Positions 1 through 8,171 of a DNA stretch of 11,626 nucleotides are shown piece after piece. This stretch comes from an uncultured Campylobacter sp. (lineage in GTDB: Bacteria; Campylobacterota; Campylobacteria; Campylobacterales; Campylobacteraceae). The stretch's first letter is position 1, and each line of letters begins with the position of its first letter. The notes under the pieces were generated by a model that was not told the DNA's origin, ran no database searches, and saw only the letters and a program-made list of their open reading frames with translations. The DNA lies in contig CASFHJ010000114.1 of the NCBI GenBank assembly GCA_949294425.1, positions 1 through 11,626 on the forward strand, given 5' to 3'. The position numbers were made by a program, and so were the translations under genes.

Positions 1-2
1 AA

Positions 3-806
3 AATGGGAAAAAACTTCGCTCCAAACTTATACTAAGCATAAGCAAGGCAAATGAAAACTCTTATAAGCTTTGTGCCATAGTAGAGCTTATACATCTTGC
101 TTCCTTGCTTCATGATGATATAGTAGATGAGGCTAAGTTAAGAAGAGGGGCAAGATCTGTAAATTCTGAATTTGGCACAAAAAATGCTCTAATGCTTGGC
201 GATATATTTTACGCAAAGGCTTTTGCAGAGCTACTTAGCCTAGATAAAAAAATAGCCCTACTCATAGCAAATGCTGTATCAAAACTAGCCATTGGAGAGT
301 TAATGGATATAGAGCTTGCAAAGACTTTTAATGCTAATAAAAGCTTATACTTAGATATGATATATAAAAAAACGGCGGTTTTGATAGAGGCAAGTGCTCA
401 AAGTGCGGCTATACTTGCTAATTTAGATGAGAATGCTTTTAGGGATTATGGTAAAAACTTAGGTCTAGCCTTTCAGTTAGTAGATGATATACTTGATGTA
501 AATTCTAGCAAAGAGCTTTTAGGAAAGCAAAATTTCAGCGATTTTAAAGAGGGCAAAAGCACCCTGCCTTACATTTATCTTTATGAGGCTTTAGAAGATA
601 AAGATATGCTTTTAGCTCTTTTTAAAAAGGACTTAAAAGATGAGGATAAAAGCTTTTTGTTAGCTAAATTTGCTAAGTATGAGATTATACAAAAATGTAA
701 AAATGAGGCACTATCTTACGGACAAAAGGCTTTAAAAGCCATAGAAAAATACAAAAATGAAGCCCTAAATGAGATAGTAAAAAATATGATAGATAGGAGT
801 TTTTAA
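3..806 (+). CDS. ispB: Polyprenyl diphosphate synthase (trans-isoprenyl), 5' partial
   Basis: The enzyme extends an isoprenoid diphosphate chain with isopentenyl diphosphate in the cytoplasm. The reading frame is open from the window edge, so the true start lies upstream; 267 codons are visible and about 30 are probably missing. Near the edge a GKKLRSK stretch matches the family's GGKRLRP substrate-binding region. The first Asp-rich motif DDIVD is at nt 114-128, followed by the usual RRG, and the second, DDILD, is at nt 483-497, followed by FKEGKSTLP. The residue five before the first Asp motif is Ala, as in long-chain synthases such as E. coli IspB; farnesyl synthases have an aromatic residue there or next to it. 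Campylobacter makes C30-type menaquinones, so the product is probably a quinone side chain, but chain length cannot be read from the sequence. The stop overlaps hemA by one base. Family call is firm; the symbol is by analogy. Confidence 0.88.
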   Translation, partial: NGKKLRSKLILSISKANENSYKLCAIVELIHLASLLHDDIVDEAKLRRGARSVNSEFGTKNALMLGDIFYAKAFAELLSLDKKIALLIANAVSKLAIGELMDIELAKTFNANKSLYLDMIYKKTAVLIEASAQSAAILANLDENAFRDYGKNLGLAFQLVDDILDVNSSKELLGKQNFSDFKEGKSTLPYIYLYEALEDKDMLLALFKKDLKDEDKSFLLAKFAKYEIIQKCKNEALSYGQKALKAIEKYKNEALNEIVKNMIDRSF

Positions 807-2101
807 TGCATTATATCTGTGTTAGTTGGACGCATAAAAATACAGACCTAGCTATAAGAGAAAAACTAGCTCTCATAGACGAGTCAAAAAAAGAACTCCT
901 AAAAAGACTACTTTTAGATGAAAATATTTTAGAATGTATGCTACTTAGCACCTGTAATAGAGTGGAATTTTTTATCTATGCAAAAGAGAGCTCCTTAGCT
1001 TGTAAAAGCGTTGTTTCTTTGATGTCAAATTTTTGTGCCTTAAATGAGGCTAATTTATCGCAAAGAGCTGACTTTTTTGAGGATAGCGCTGCTATACACC
1101 ATCTTTTTTCAGTAGCCTCTTCACTTGATAGCTTAGTGGTTGGAGAAACCCAAATAGCAGGTCAGCTAAAAGAAAGCTTTTCCTTTGCCATTGAAAATAA
1201 TTTTTGTGCTAAAAATTTATCAAGAGCCTTGCATTTTGCCTTTAAATGCGGAGCAAAGATAAGAACACAAACAGAAATCTCTAAAAACCCAGTATCAGTA
1301 GCCTCAGTGGCAGTTAGCAAGGCAAGGGAATTAGCAAATTTAGACTCTAAAAAAGTCTTAGTCTTAGGCGCAGGTCAAATGAGTGAGCTTCTTTGTAAGC
1401 ACTTACTTAGCACAAAGGCAAAGATAAGCATACTAAGTAGAAATTACGAAAAGTCTAAAAACCTAGCCCTAGCCTTAGGGCTTGAAAACGAGGATATTTC
1501 TAAGCTGAAAGAGCTTGTAAATTCTTGTGAGTTTATCTTTTGTGCCACTAGCTCTAAAAGCCCTGTTATAACAAATGAGCTTTTAGAGGAGGTTTCTTTT
1601 AAGAGGTATTTTTTTGATATAGCTGTGCCTAGAGATGTTGATGTAAAAGAAAATGACAAGATAAGGGTCTTTGTGGTAGATGATTTAAAAAGCGTGGTTA
1701 AGAAAAATTTAGCTCTAAGAGAGAGCGAGGCTAAAAATGCTTACTCCATCATAGGAAAGATGACTATGGAGTTTTTTAGGTATTTAGATGATTTAGAGCT
1801 AAGTCCCATCATTAAAGATCTTAGGCTTATAGCTAAGGATTGCGCACAAAAAGAGCTTCAAAAGGCTATAAAAAAGGGATATTTAAAAAATTCAAATAAA
1901 GAAGAAGCAAGAAAGCTCATACACCAAGTTTTTAAAGCTTTCTTACACACCCCAACGATGAAGTTAAAAAACTTAGAAGGCAAGGTGCAAAGCGATACCA
2001 TGGCAAATGCTATGCGTTATATCTTTGCCCTAGATGAAAAAGTTAAGGGACTTGACGAATATAAATGCGAATACGCAGTGGAGAATAAAAATGAGATTTA
2101 A
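806..2101 (+). CDS. hemA: Glutamyl-tRNA reductase
   Basis: This is the first committed step of C5-pathway haem synthesis: NADPH-dependent reduction of glutamyl-tRNA to glutamate-1-semialdehyde in the cytosol. The 431-residue length is normal for the family. The catalytic domain carries the STCNRVEF signature with the nucleophilic Cys50, a conserved His99 and the GETQI segment at 113-117. The NADPH-binding Rossmann domain starts near residue 183 with VLVLGAGQM. The rest is the long helical dimerisation domain. The ATG lies in TAATG, overlapping the upstream stop by one base, with AGGAG at 795-799 six bases before it. The 3' end overlaps proS by 11 nt. hemC follows two genes later, so two haem enzymes share the operon. 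Confidence 0.97.
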   Translation: MHYICVSWTHKNTDLAIREKLALIDESKKELLKRLLLDENILECMLLSTCNRVEFFIYAKESSLACKSVVSLMSNFCALNEANLSQRADFFEDSAAIHHLFSVASSLDSLVVGETQIAGQLKESFSFAIENNFCAKNLSRALHFAFKCGAKIRTQTEISKNPVSVASVAVSKARELANLDSKKVLVLGAGQMSELLCKHLLSTKAKISILSRNYEKSKNLALALGLENEDISKLKELVNSCEFIFCATSSKSPVITNELLEEVSFKRYFFDIAVPRDVDVKENDKIRVFVVDDLKSVVKKNLALRESEAKNAYSIIGKMTMEFFRYLDDLELSPIIKDLRLIAKDCAQKELQKAIKKGYLKNSNKEEARKLIHQVFKAFLHTPTMKLKNLEGKVQSDTMANAMRYIFALDEKVKGLDEYKCEYAVENKNEI

Positions 2102-3800
2102 AAATTTTTACGCACCAAGCATAAAAGAAGTACCAAAGGACGCCACCTTAGCAAGTCATATATTTTTAATAAGAGCAGCCTTTATAGAGCAAGGAGGAGC
2201 CGGGCTTTATAATTTCTTACCTCTTGGAAAAAGGGTCTTAGATAAGATTTATAAGATAGTAAAAGAGGAAATGGATAAGTCAGGATCCTTGCAAACTGAT
2301 TTAAGCTTTGTTAGCCCTGCTTCTTTGTGGAAGGAAAGCAAAAGATACGAGGCTTTTGGTCCTGAGCTTTTACGCTTTAAAGATAGGAAAGAAAATGATT
2401 TTATCCTAGGTCCAACACATGAAGAAGCCATGCTTAGCATGGTTAAAAATAAGATTACAAGCTATAAGCAGCTTCCCTTAAATTTATATCAAATAGGGCT
2501 TAAATTTAGAGATGAGGCAAGACCAAGATTTGGGCTTTTAAGATGTAGGGAATTTGTAATGAAAGATGCCTATAGCTTTCATGCTGATGAAAAGGACTTA
2601 GACAGAGAATTTGAGCTTATGGATAAGACTTATAGATCTATTTTTACAAGGCTTGGGCTTGATTTTAGAGTCGTTGAGGCTGATAGCGGCGCTATTGGAG
2701 GCTCTGGTTCTAAGGAATTTATGGTTTTGGCTAAAAACGGCGAAGATGATATTATAACCTGTGAGTCTTGTTCTTATGCTGCAAATGTTGAGGTTGCAAG
2801 TAGGGCTAAAAAAACTTGTTCTTTGCAAAGACCAAAAGCTGATTATGCTGCTAAGTTTCACACCCCTGATACAAAAACCATAAAGGCTGTGGCTGAATTT
2901 TTCAAGGTAGATGAGTTTTATACCATAAAGGCTGTGGTAAAAAAAGCCATAGATGAAAATGGACAAAGGCTGGTTATCTTTTTCATAAGAGGCTGTGATG
3001 ACTTGCAAGAAAAAAAGGCTTCAAATGCTTGTAAGGCTTTAGAGCTAGTTGATGCAAGTGAGGAGGAGCTAGTAAATGCGGGGCTTACTCCGGGCTTTAT
3101 AGGCTTTATAAAGTTAAAACAAGAGCTAGAGTTTTACGTAGATAAAGAGCTTAAAGACGAGGAAGAAATGATAATGGGAGCAAATGAAAAAGATTATCAT
3201 TTAGTAGGAATTTCTGTTAAGAATTTAAAAGAGGATAGATTTAAGGATTTAATAAAGGTAAGTCAGGGAGATAGCTGCAAAAACTGCGGTTCTAAGCTAA
3301 AGCAAAGCAAAGCCATAGAGGTAGGACATATCTTTAAGCTAGGACAAAAATACTCAAAAGCCATGAATGCCACATTTTTAGATGAAAGGGGCAAAAAAGA
3401 GGCATTTTACATGGGTTGTTATGGCATAGGAGTAAGTAGGCTTGTAGCCGTTGCCATAGAGGCTAGTCATGATGAAAGAGGTTGTATCTGGGATAAAAAT
3501 ATAGCGCCTTTTAGCTGCGAACTTATCATATCAAATTTAAAGGATAAAAAGGCTTTTGACTTTGCAAACGAGCTTTATGAAAGACTTAAAGAGGAGGGCT
3601 TTGACGTGCTTTTAGATGATAGAGATGAGAGATTTGGAGTTAAGATAAATGACTTTGAGCTCATGGGCTTTCCTTATGCTCTTATCATAGGCAAGGGCTT
3701 AGAAAATGGTGAACTAGAACTCATAGAAAGAAAGGGGCTTAAAAAAAGCATAGTAAAAAGCACACAAATACTTGAACTTTTAAGGCAAAAACTTGTATAG
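2091..3800 (+). CDS. proS: Prolyl-tRNA synthetase, bacterial type with editing insertion
   Basis: Charges tRNA-Pro with proline. I start it at 2091, not at an earlier in-frame ATG at 2034: the product then begins MRFKNFYAPS, lines up with the usual bacterial ProS N-terminus (compare MRTSQ in E. coli), has GGAG at 2080-2083 seven bases upstream, and is 569 residues, the length I recall for campylobacters. Class II motif 2 is around residues 139-164 (FRDEARPRFG, then RCREF) and motif 3 is GCYGIGVSRL at 442-451. Between them, about residues 224-395, lies the INS editing domain that hydrolyses Ala-tRNA-Pro; Lys280 sits where the E. coli editing lysine is expected. Two CxxC pairs (224-227 and 396-399) flank this insert, as is common in bacterial ProS. 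The C-terminal anticodon-binding domain starts near 475. The gene overlaps hemA by 11 nt and the next gene by 8 nt. Confidence 0.96.
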   Translation: MRFKNFYAPSIKEVPKDATLASHIFLIRAAFIEQGGAGLYNFLPLGKRVLDKIYKIVKEEMDKSGSLQTDLSFVSPASLWKESKRYEAFGPELLRFKDRKENDFILGPTHEEAMLSMVKNKITSYKQLPLNLYQIGLKFRDEARPRFGLLRCREFVMKDAYSFHADEKDLDREFELMDKTYRSIFTRLGLDFRVVEADSGAIGGSGSKEFMVLAKNGEDDIITCESCSYAANVEVASRAKKTCSLQRPKADYAAKFHTPDTKTIKAVAEFFKVDEFYTIKAVVKKAIDENGQRLVIFFIRGCDDLQEKKASNACKALELVDASEEELVNAGLTPGFIGFIKLKQELEFYVDKELKDEEEMIMGANEKDYHLVGISVKNLKEDRFKDLIKVSQGDSCKNCGSKLKQSKAIEVGHIFKLGQKYSKAMNATFLDERGKKEAFYMGCYGIGVSRLVAVAIEASHDERGCIWDKNIAPFSCELIISNLKDKKAFDFANELYERLKEEGFDVLLDDRDERFGVKINDFELMGFPYALIIGKGLENGELELIERKGLKKSIVKSTQILELLRQKLV

Positions 3801-4173
3801 ATTATCTTTTTTAAGCTTTTTATTAGTAGAGCTTTTGTTTTCTTTGGCTTTTATCTTTATTTTTGGGCTTAGTAGCTTTGTGCTTTTTGTTGTGCTTAGC
3901 TTTTTTCTTGGCATAGTGCTTTTGGCTATATTTTGGAAAAATATGCTTGAATTTCAGCTTCTAGCCCTAAGAGAGCTTTTTGCAAATTTTTCTTATGTTA
4001 TAGCTGCTTTTTTGCTTATGGTTCCGGGGGTTTTAAGTAGCTTTTTAGCTACTTGTATACTCATCTTTGCCCTTGTTTTTAGGAGAAAAAAAGTGGTAAA
4101 AAATCGCTACGAAGACACAGAATATGAGGAAGAAATCATAGATGTTGAGATAGTAGAGGATAAAAAAAGATGA
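3793..4173 (+). CDS. FxsA-like small membrane protein (Cj0544-type)
   Basis: A 126-residue inner-membrane protein of unknown function. Three hydrophobic segments are visible, about residues 5-25, 27-47 and 68-96, followed by a basic RRKK stop-transfer stretch and a very acidic tail (107-126). The arrangement and the segments LLVELLFSLAF, FFLGIVLL and LLMVPGVLSSFL resemble the FxsA family (E xxx in the first helix; LLLxPGFxTD in the last), but the diagnostic TD of the PGFxTD motif is replaced by SS, so the assignment is moderate. The start is TTG at 3793 with TAAGG seven bases upstream, inside the end of proS (8-nt overlap); no in-frame ATG occurs until residue 51, inside the protein. It sits between proS and hemC, the position I recall for Cj0544 in C. 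jejuni. FxsA in E. coli relieves F-plasmid exclusion of phage T7 when overproduced; nothing here shows such a role. Confidence 0.8.
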   Translation: MYRLSFLSFLLVELLFSLAFIFIFGLSSFVLFVVLSFFLGIVLLAIFWKNMLEFQLLALRELFANFSYVIAAFLLMVPGVLSSFLATCILIFALVFRRKKVVKNRYEDTEYEEEIIDVEIVEDKKR

Positions 4174-5102
4174 AAGAGTTAATCATAGCGACTAGAAAAT
4201 CAGCCCTAGCACTTTGGCAAAGCGAACATATAAAAAAACTTTTAGAGCAAAAATATGATATAAAGGTATCCTTGCAAGGCTTTAAGACTAAAGGAGATGT
4301 GCTTTTGGACTCTTCTTTGGCAAAGATAGGCGGCAAGGGTCTTTTTACAAAGGAGCTTGAAGAGAGTATGCTAAGAGGTGAGGCACATATAGCCGTGCAT
4401 AGCTTAAAAGATGTGCCAAGCTTTTTTCCCAAAGGTTTAAAACTAGTTGCTATCACAAAAAGAGAGGACGTAAGAGATAGCTTTTTAAGTATGAAATATA
4501 AAAGTTTAGACGAGTTACCAAAGGGAGCAAAGGTAGGAACTACAAGTCTTAGACGCAGAATGCAAGTTTTGCTTTTAAGACCTGATTTAAAGATAATAAA
4601 TTTAAGAGGAAATGTAAATTCAAGACTTACCAAGCTTAAAAGAGGGGATTTTGACGCCATTATCTTAGCTAGGGCTGGGATTAAAAGGCTAGGGCTTGAA
4701 AAGGAGCTAAATTTTTTAAGTAGTTTTAGTCTTGATGAGATGATACCAGCGGCATCTCAAGGTGCTTTGGGTATAGAATGTATAGAGAATTTAGAGCTTG
4801 AAAGGCTTTTAGACTTTTTAAATGATGAAAAAAGCTACATAGAAACCTATATAGAAAGAGAATTTATAAGGACCTTAGAGGGAGCTTGTCAGGTGCCAAT
4901 TGGCATAAATGCTAGCTTAAATGATGATAAGATTAAAATTCGTGCCATAGTTGGCTTGCCTGATGCAAGTGAGATTTTAAAAGATGAGCTTGAAGTTACA
5001 AAAGATGAGTATAAAAACGCAGGATTTACTTTAGCACAAAAGATGATAGCTAAGGGTGCTAAAGAGCTTTTAAATAGAGCTTTAAAAATGGAGGATTTAT
5101 GA
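4170..5102 (+). CDS. hemC: Hydroxymethylbilane synthase (porphobilinogen deaminase)
   Basis: Polymerises four porphobilinogen molecules into hydroxymethylbilane for haem, in the cytosol. The 310-residue protein shows the full set of family signatures: ATRKSALALWQSE at the N-terminus, KGLFTKELE near residue 56, HSLKDVP at 77-83 with catalytic Asp81, TTSLRRR at 124-130, LRGNVNSRL at 145-153 for cofactor and substrate contacts, SQGALGIE at 196-203, and the cofactor attachment loop EGACQVPIG with Cys240, which carries the dipyrromethane. The ATG lies in ATGA, overlapping the previous stop by 4 nt, with AGAGGA at 4155-4160. The 3' end overlaps ubiD in the same ATGA way, so both junctions look translationally coupled. 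Confidence 0.97.
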   Translation: MKELIIATRKSALALWQSEHIKKLLEQKYDIKVSLQGFKTKGDVLLDSSLAKIGGKGLFTKELEESMLRGEAHIAVHSLKDVPSFFPKGLKLVAITKREDVRDSFLSMKYKSLDELPKGAKVGTTSLRRRMQVLLLRPDLKIINLRGNVNSRLTKLKRGDFDAIILARAGIKRLGLEKELNFLSSFSLDEMIPAASQGALGIECIENLELERLLDFLNDEKSYIETYIEREFIRTLEGACQVPIGINASLNDDKIKIRAIVGLPDASEILKDELEVTKDEYKNAGFTLAQKMIAKGAKELLNRALKMEDL

Positions 5103-6907
5103 GAGAATTTATAAAACTCTTAGAAAAACATAATCTTTTACAAATCATAGATAAAGAAGTAGACACAGAGTTAGAAATAGCTCATTTAGCTTACGTAGAG
5201 GCTAAAAAAAAAGAGGGCAAAGCCTTACTTTTTACAAAGCCTGTTAATAAAAAGGAAAATAAAAGCTATGATTTTCCTGTGCTTATGAATACCTTTTGTA
5301 ATGAAAAGGCTTTAAATTTAGCCTTTGGCACAGACTATGAAAGCTTAGCAAATGAGCTTTCAAGCCTTTTAAAAATGCACATACCAAGCACACTTTTTGC
5401 TAAGCTTTCCTTGCTTAAAAAGTTTGTATCCTTAAAAAGCTTACCACCAAAAAGGCTCAAAAAAGAGGGCGATTTTACTTATCAAAACATAGCTTCTTTG
5501 CAGGATTTACCCATACTTAAAACATGGCAAGATGACGCAGGTAAATTTATAACTATGGCTCAGGTTTACACACAAAGCCTTGATAAAAAGCAAAACAACC
5601 TAGGCATGTATCGCTTACAAGTCCTTGATGATAAGAGACTTTTAATGCACTGGCAAATTCATAAAGACGCCTCTCATTTTTATCATGAGTATAAAAAAGC
5701 AAATAAAAAAATGCCAGTAAGCATAGCCATAGGAGGAGATCCGCTTTATATTTGGTGTGCCCAAGCTCCCTTGCCAAAGGGAATTTTTGAACTTTTACTT
5801 TATGGTTTTATAAAAAAGCAAAATGCCCTTTTAAGCCCTTGCGAAAATTCTTTGTTTGTGCCTTATAATAGCGACATAGTCATAGAGGGCTTTGTTGATC
5901 CAAATGAGCTAGAGCTTGAGGGTCCTTTTGGAGATCACACGGGCTTTTACACCCCAAAAGAAGCCTTTCCCGTGCTAAGAGTAAGCTCTATAAAGGCTAA
6001 AAAAGACGCCATTTATCAAGCCACTGTGGTTGGTAAGCCTCCTTTAGAGGATAAGATTATGGCACTTGGCACTGAGAGGCTTTTTTTGCCACTTTTACAA
6101 ACCAGTGTGCCTGATTTGCTTGATTATAATATGCCTGAAAACGGAGTCTTTCATAATCTAATCCTAGCTAAGATAAACTCAAGTTATCCAGCTCACGCAC
6201 AGCAAATCATGCATGCCTTTTGGGGAGTAGGTCAGCTTAGCTTTGTAAAACATGCCATCTTTGTTAATAAGGACGCACCAGAGCTTAAAGACTATGATAA
6301 GCTCATACCATACATGCTTAATCGCTTTGATTTAAGTAAGCTTTTAATTAGCGAGGGCATTTGTGATCAGCTAGATCATGCCTCTTTTGGCCTTTGTCAT
6401 GGAGGAAAGGCTGGGCTTGATTTAAGCAGTGAAGGCAAAAATATAAGAGTGCCTAAGCTCTTAGATGATGAGAGCTTAAAAAAAGCCTTTGAAAAGCTTT
6501 TTTCTTTAAAGGATTTAAGGCAGTTTTACACAGAAAGCAAAAACCCAATTACTTGCATTGTCCTAGATAAAAAACAAGATGCAAAAGAGCTTTTTACAAA
6601 GGCTCTTAGCCTTAAAGAGCATTTTAAAATTTTAATTCTACTTGGCGAGGAAAACAGGCTTAAAAACCCATATATGCTTGTTTGGCGTGTTTTAAATAAC
6701 ATAGACGCAAAGAGGGACTTTTACATAAAAGAAGACCTCATACTTATAAATGCTCAAATAAAAGACAAAAGTGATGGTTATGAAAAAGAGTGGCCAAAGC
6801 AAACAGATTGCTCTAAGGAAGTCTTAAAAGAGCTTATAAATAGAGGGCTTTTAAAAGAGGATAAGGAGCTTTTTAATAGCTTTGAGCTTTGCTATGATGA
6901 TTTTTAA
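5099..6907 (+). CDS. ubiD: UbiD-family prenylated-FMN decarboxylase, probably menaquinone pathway
   Basis: A 602-residue member of the UbiD family, which decarboxylates aromatic acids using prenylated FMN made by a UbiX partner. The central region has the expected order: NNLGMYRLQVLDD around 166-178, the MHWQIHKDASHF segment near 183-194, IGGDP at 211-215, and the hallmark LEGPFGDHTGFYTP at 273-286 containing the conserved acidic residues. It is about 100 residues longer than E. coli UbiD; the extra length is mostly at the C-terminus (about 480-602). Campylobacters make menaquinone by the futalosine route, where a UbiD homologue (MqnL) is assigned to decarboxylation; that and the prenyl synthase in the same operon favour menaquinone, not ubiquinone. 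GGAGG at 5090-5094 precedes the ATG, which overlaps hemC by 4 nt. It is the last gene of the operon and converges on sbmA with a 3-nt gap. Confidence 0.92.
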   Translation: MREFIKLLEKHNLLQIIDKEVDTELEIAHLAYVEAKKKEGKALLFTKPVNKKENKSYDFPVLMNTFCNEKALNLAFGTDYESLANELSSLLKMHIPSTLFAKLSLLKKFVSLKSLPPKRLKKEGDFTYQNIASLQDLPILKTWQDDAGKFITMAQVYTQSLDKKQNNLGMYRLQVLDDKRLLMHWQIHKDASHFYHEYKKANKKMPVSIAIGGDPLYIWCAQAPLPKGIFELLLYGFIKKQNALLSPCENSLFVPYNSDIVIEGFVDPNELELEGPFGDHTGFYTPKEAFPVLRVSSIKAKKDAIYQATVVGKPPLEDKIMALGTERLFLPLLQTSVPDLLDYNMPENGVFHNLILAKINSSYPAHAQQIMHAFWGVGQLSFVKHAIFVNKDAPELKDYDKLIPYMLNRFDLSKLLISEGICDQLDHASFGLCHGGKAGLDLSSEGKNIRVPKLLDDESLKKAFEKLFSLKDLRQFYTESKNPITCIVLDKKQDAKELFTKALSLKEHFKILILLGEENRLKNPYMLVWRVLNNIDAKRDFYIKEDLILINAQIKDKSDGYEKEWPKQTDCSKEVLKELINRGLLKEDKELFNSFELCYDDF

Positions 6908-6909
6908 AA

Positions 6910-6921
6910 GCTATTTATAGC
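6910..6921. terminator. Possible weak bidirectional terminator between ubiD and sbmA
   Basis: GCTAT-TT-ATAGC forms a perfect 12-base inverted repeat across the convergent 3' ends. On the - strand it is followed directly by TTTT; on the + strand seven T's begin five bases after the repeat. The stem is short and AT-rich, and on the + strand the T-run is displaced, so termination would be weak. It overlaps the end of sbmA, as the gap between the stop codons is only 3 nt. I see no better terminator for either gene. Confidence 0.3.
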
Positions 6922-8080
6922 CCACATTTTTTTCAAATTCTCTAAGTCTTTTATGTATGCTTCTAAGCTCTGTGATTTGCGTCCAGTTTAGTATAAAAAC
7001 ACTAAAAGAGCTTCTAACTTCTGAAAAGGCTGAATTCATCTGTATAACGACTCCAAGCCCTACAAAACCGGCAAATAAAGAGGGAGCTACTATTAAAAGA
7101 GGCACTATAACAAGGCTTTGTTCAAACATTATAAGCCAGATATTAAAATAACCATAGTGCAAAAAAAGCCTTTTATAATTTAGCCTTATGCCCGTAAAAA
7201 GCTCGAGTATATTAGTATCAGTGGCGTATTTTTTTCTATTATCCTCTGCGTAAACAAGCTCTTTTCTAAAGGCAGCCTCTGCTCTTTGATTATTATATTC
7301 AAGACCGGGCAATTTTATACCCACAAGCCAAGATATAAGCAGTCCTCCAAGTGAGATTAAAAGTGCTATATAAACCAAAAGCCCCTCTATATCCTTCATA
7401 AAAGAAAAAGCGCTATCATCACTCATATGCATAAATAAAGCCTTTGATATAGGCTCACTAATGCTATATAGTATAGGTAAAAAGGCTAATAAGGTTAAAA
7501 AAGCTTTAAAAACCTTTATACCAAGTTCTTCCACTAGCTTTGAAAAGCGGTAGCAATCCTCTTGTATCCTCTGTGAGCTTCCTTCTATATTATCATCTTT
7601 TTTCTTCCAAAATTTCACATACTCAAAGGTCATAGCCTCACGCCACTTAAGAGCATATAAAGAGGCTATATAAATGCTTATAGCATACATAAAAACATAA
7701 GGCATGGCTATGCTTAAAAAAACCATAACAAGCTGGTAAAAGCTTAGCATACCATAGCTTTCATGCCCTTTTATATTCTTACTTCCTGTGAAAAATTCAA
7801 GTGAGCCTTGATATATATAAACTGAGGCTTTGTTTATGAAATTTGCTTCTTGTAGTTCCTTTTGTGCTAGGGCTGAATTATTTGCGTCTTTTACATTTTG
7901 TAAAAATTCCTCTTTTGAAATCTCTTTTTTTGGCGCTTGAAGTATATCATAAAAGTCTCTATACCATGAATTTATAGCAACTGTTAAAGCTATTTGCGTA
8001 TAGATAAAAAATACAAGCACAAAAAGCCCACCATAAGCATAAAATGCAAAGTTCTTATTTAAAAAAAAGGATTTAAACAT
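6911..8080 (-). CDS. sbmA: SbmA/BacA-family peptide uptake transporter
   Basis: Inner-membrane protein of the SbmA/BacA group, which imports peptides (for example proline-rich peptides and some microcins) using the proton gradient; it has a transporter-like membrane domain with no ATPase domain. The 389-residue product matches SbmA in order: NSWYRDFYD at 37-45, IEGSSQRIQED at 165-175, GIKLPGLEYNNQRAEAAFRK at 254-273 followed by ELVYAED, LHYGYFNI at 307-314, and ELRSIHKRLREFE at 371-383. Membrane segments fall near 12-34, 113-142, 190-208, 233-253 and 320-346. Compared with E. coli SbmA the N-terminus is shorter by about two membrane segments, while the loop after the FYD motif is longer (about 48-110). 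The start is ATG with GGAG seven bases upstream (8088-8091 on the + strand). It stands alone, convergent with ubiD and divergent from cetA. Substrate is unknown. Confidence 0.88.
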   Translation of the reverse strand: MFKSFFLNKNFAFYAYGGLFVLVFFIYTQIALTVAINSWYRDFYDILQAPKKEISKEEFLQNVKDANNSALAQKELQEANFINKASVYIYQGSLEFFTGSKNIKGHESYGMLSFYQLVMVFLSIAMPYVFMYAISIYIASLYALKWREAMTFEYVKFWKKKDDNIEGSSQRIQEDCYRFSKLVEELGIKVFKAFLTLLAFLPILYSISEPISKALFMHMSDDSAFSFMKDIEGLLVYIALLISLGGLLISWLVGIKLPGLEYNNQRAEAAFRKELVYAEDNRKKYATDTNILELFTGIRLNYKRLFLHYGYFNIWLIMFEQSLVIVPLLIVAPSLFAGFVGLGVVIQMNSAFSEVRSSFSVFILNWTQITELRSIHKRLREFEKNVGYK

Positions 8081-8103
8081 ACCAAGACTCCAAAAAAAGA
8101 CTA

Positions 8104-8112
8104 ATTCTAGCA
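8104..8112 (-). promoter_or_regulatory. Candidate sbmA promoter (extended -10)
   Basis: Read on the - strand this is TGC-TAGAAT, an extended -10 element five-sixths identical to TATAAT. Campylobacter sigma-70 promoters commonly rely on an extended -10 without a clear -35, which fits. The start would fall near 8097, giving a leader of about 17 nt that just covers the GGAG at 8088-8091. Its partner on the other strand (8166-8174) differs at one base of nine. Confidence 0.4.
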
Positions 8113-8171
8113 GATAAAGCTAAATGATAACTTCTAAGTTATTAGTAAAAGCGTTTATCATTTTATGCTAG
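8107..8171. repeat. Nested inverted repeats in the sbmA/cetA divergent region
   Basis: The outer arms are CTAGCA (8107-8112) and TGCTAG (8166-8171). Inside them are AAATGATAA (8122-8130) and TTATCATTT (8155-8163), a perfect 9-base inverted pair. At the core is a 16-base palindrome, ATAACTT-CT-AAGTTAT (8127-8142). The outer arms form part of the two candidate -10 elements, and the core lies roughly in the -30 to -55 zone of both, as an operator shared by the two genes would. The sequence is AT-rich, so some symmetry is expected by chance, and I cannot name the binding protein. Confidence 0.5.

Noticed and set aside
105-806. Prenyl synthase starting at the TTG at 105 (233 residues)
   Set aside because: The frame stays open back to the window edge and encodes conserved family sequence (GKKLRSK), so the gene starts outside the window.
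2034-2090. Longer ProS with an ATG at 2034
   Set aside because: The 19 extra residues do not resemble ProS. The ATG at 2091 has a better ribosome binding site and restores the usual N-terminus.
2598-3008. Antisense open frame of 136 codons in proS
   Set aside because: It lies wholly opposite a well-conserved part of proS, has no family-like sequence and is a codon-bias shadow.
4024-4029. Possible phase-variable G tract in the FxsA-like gene
   Set aside because: Only a run of five or so G's. Campylobacter contingency tracts are normally seven or more, and no longer G or C run is seen in the window.
4136-4660. Antisense open frame of 174 codons over hemC
   Set aside because: It is the mirror of the conserved hemC coding region, rich in Ser, Leu and Phe as expected of a shadow, and runs across two real genes.
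8121-8165. Fur box in the sbmA/cetA spacer
   Set aside because: TGATAA and TTATCA are present, but their spacing does not match the contiguous 19-base Fur pattern, so I leave the operator unnamed.
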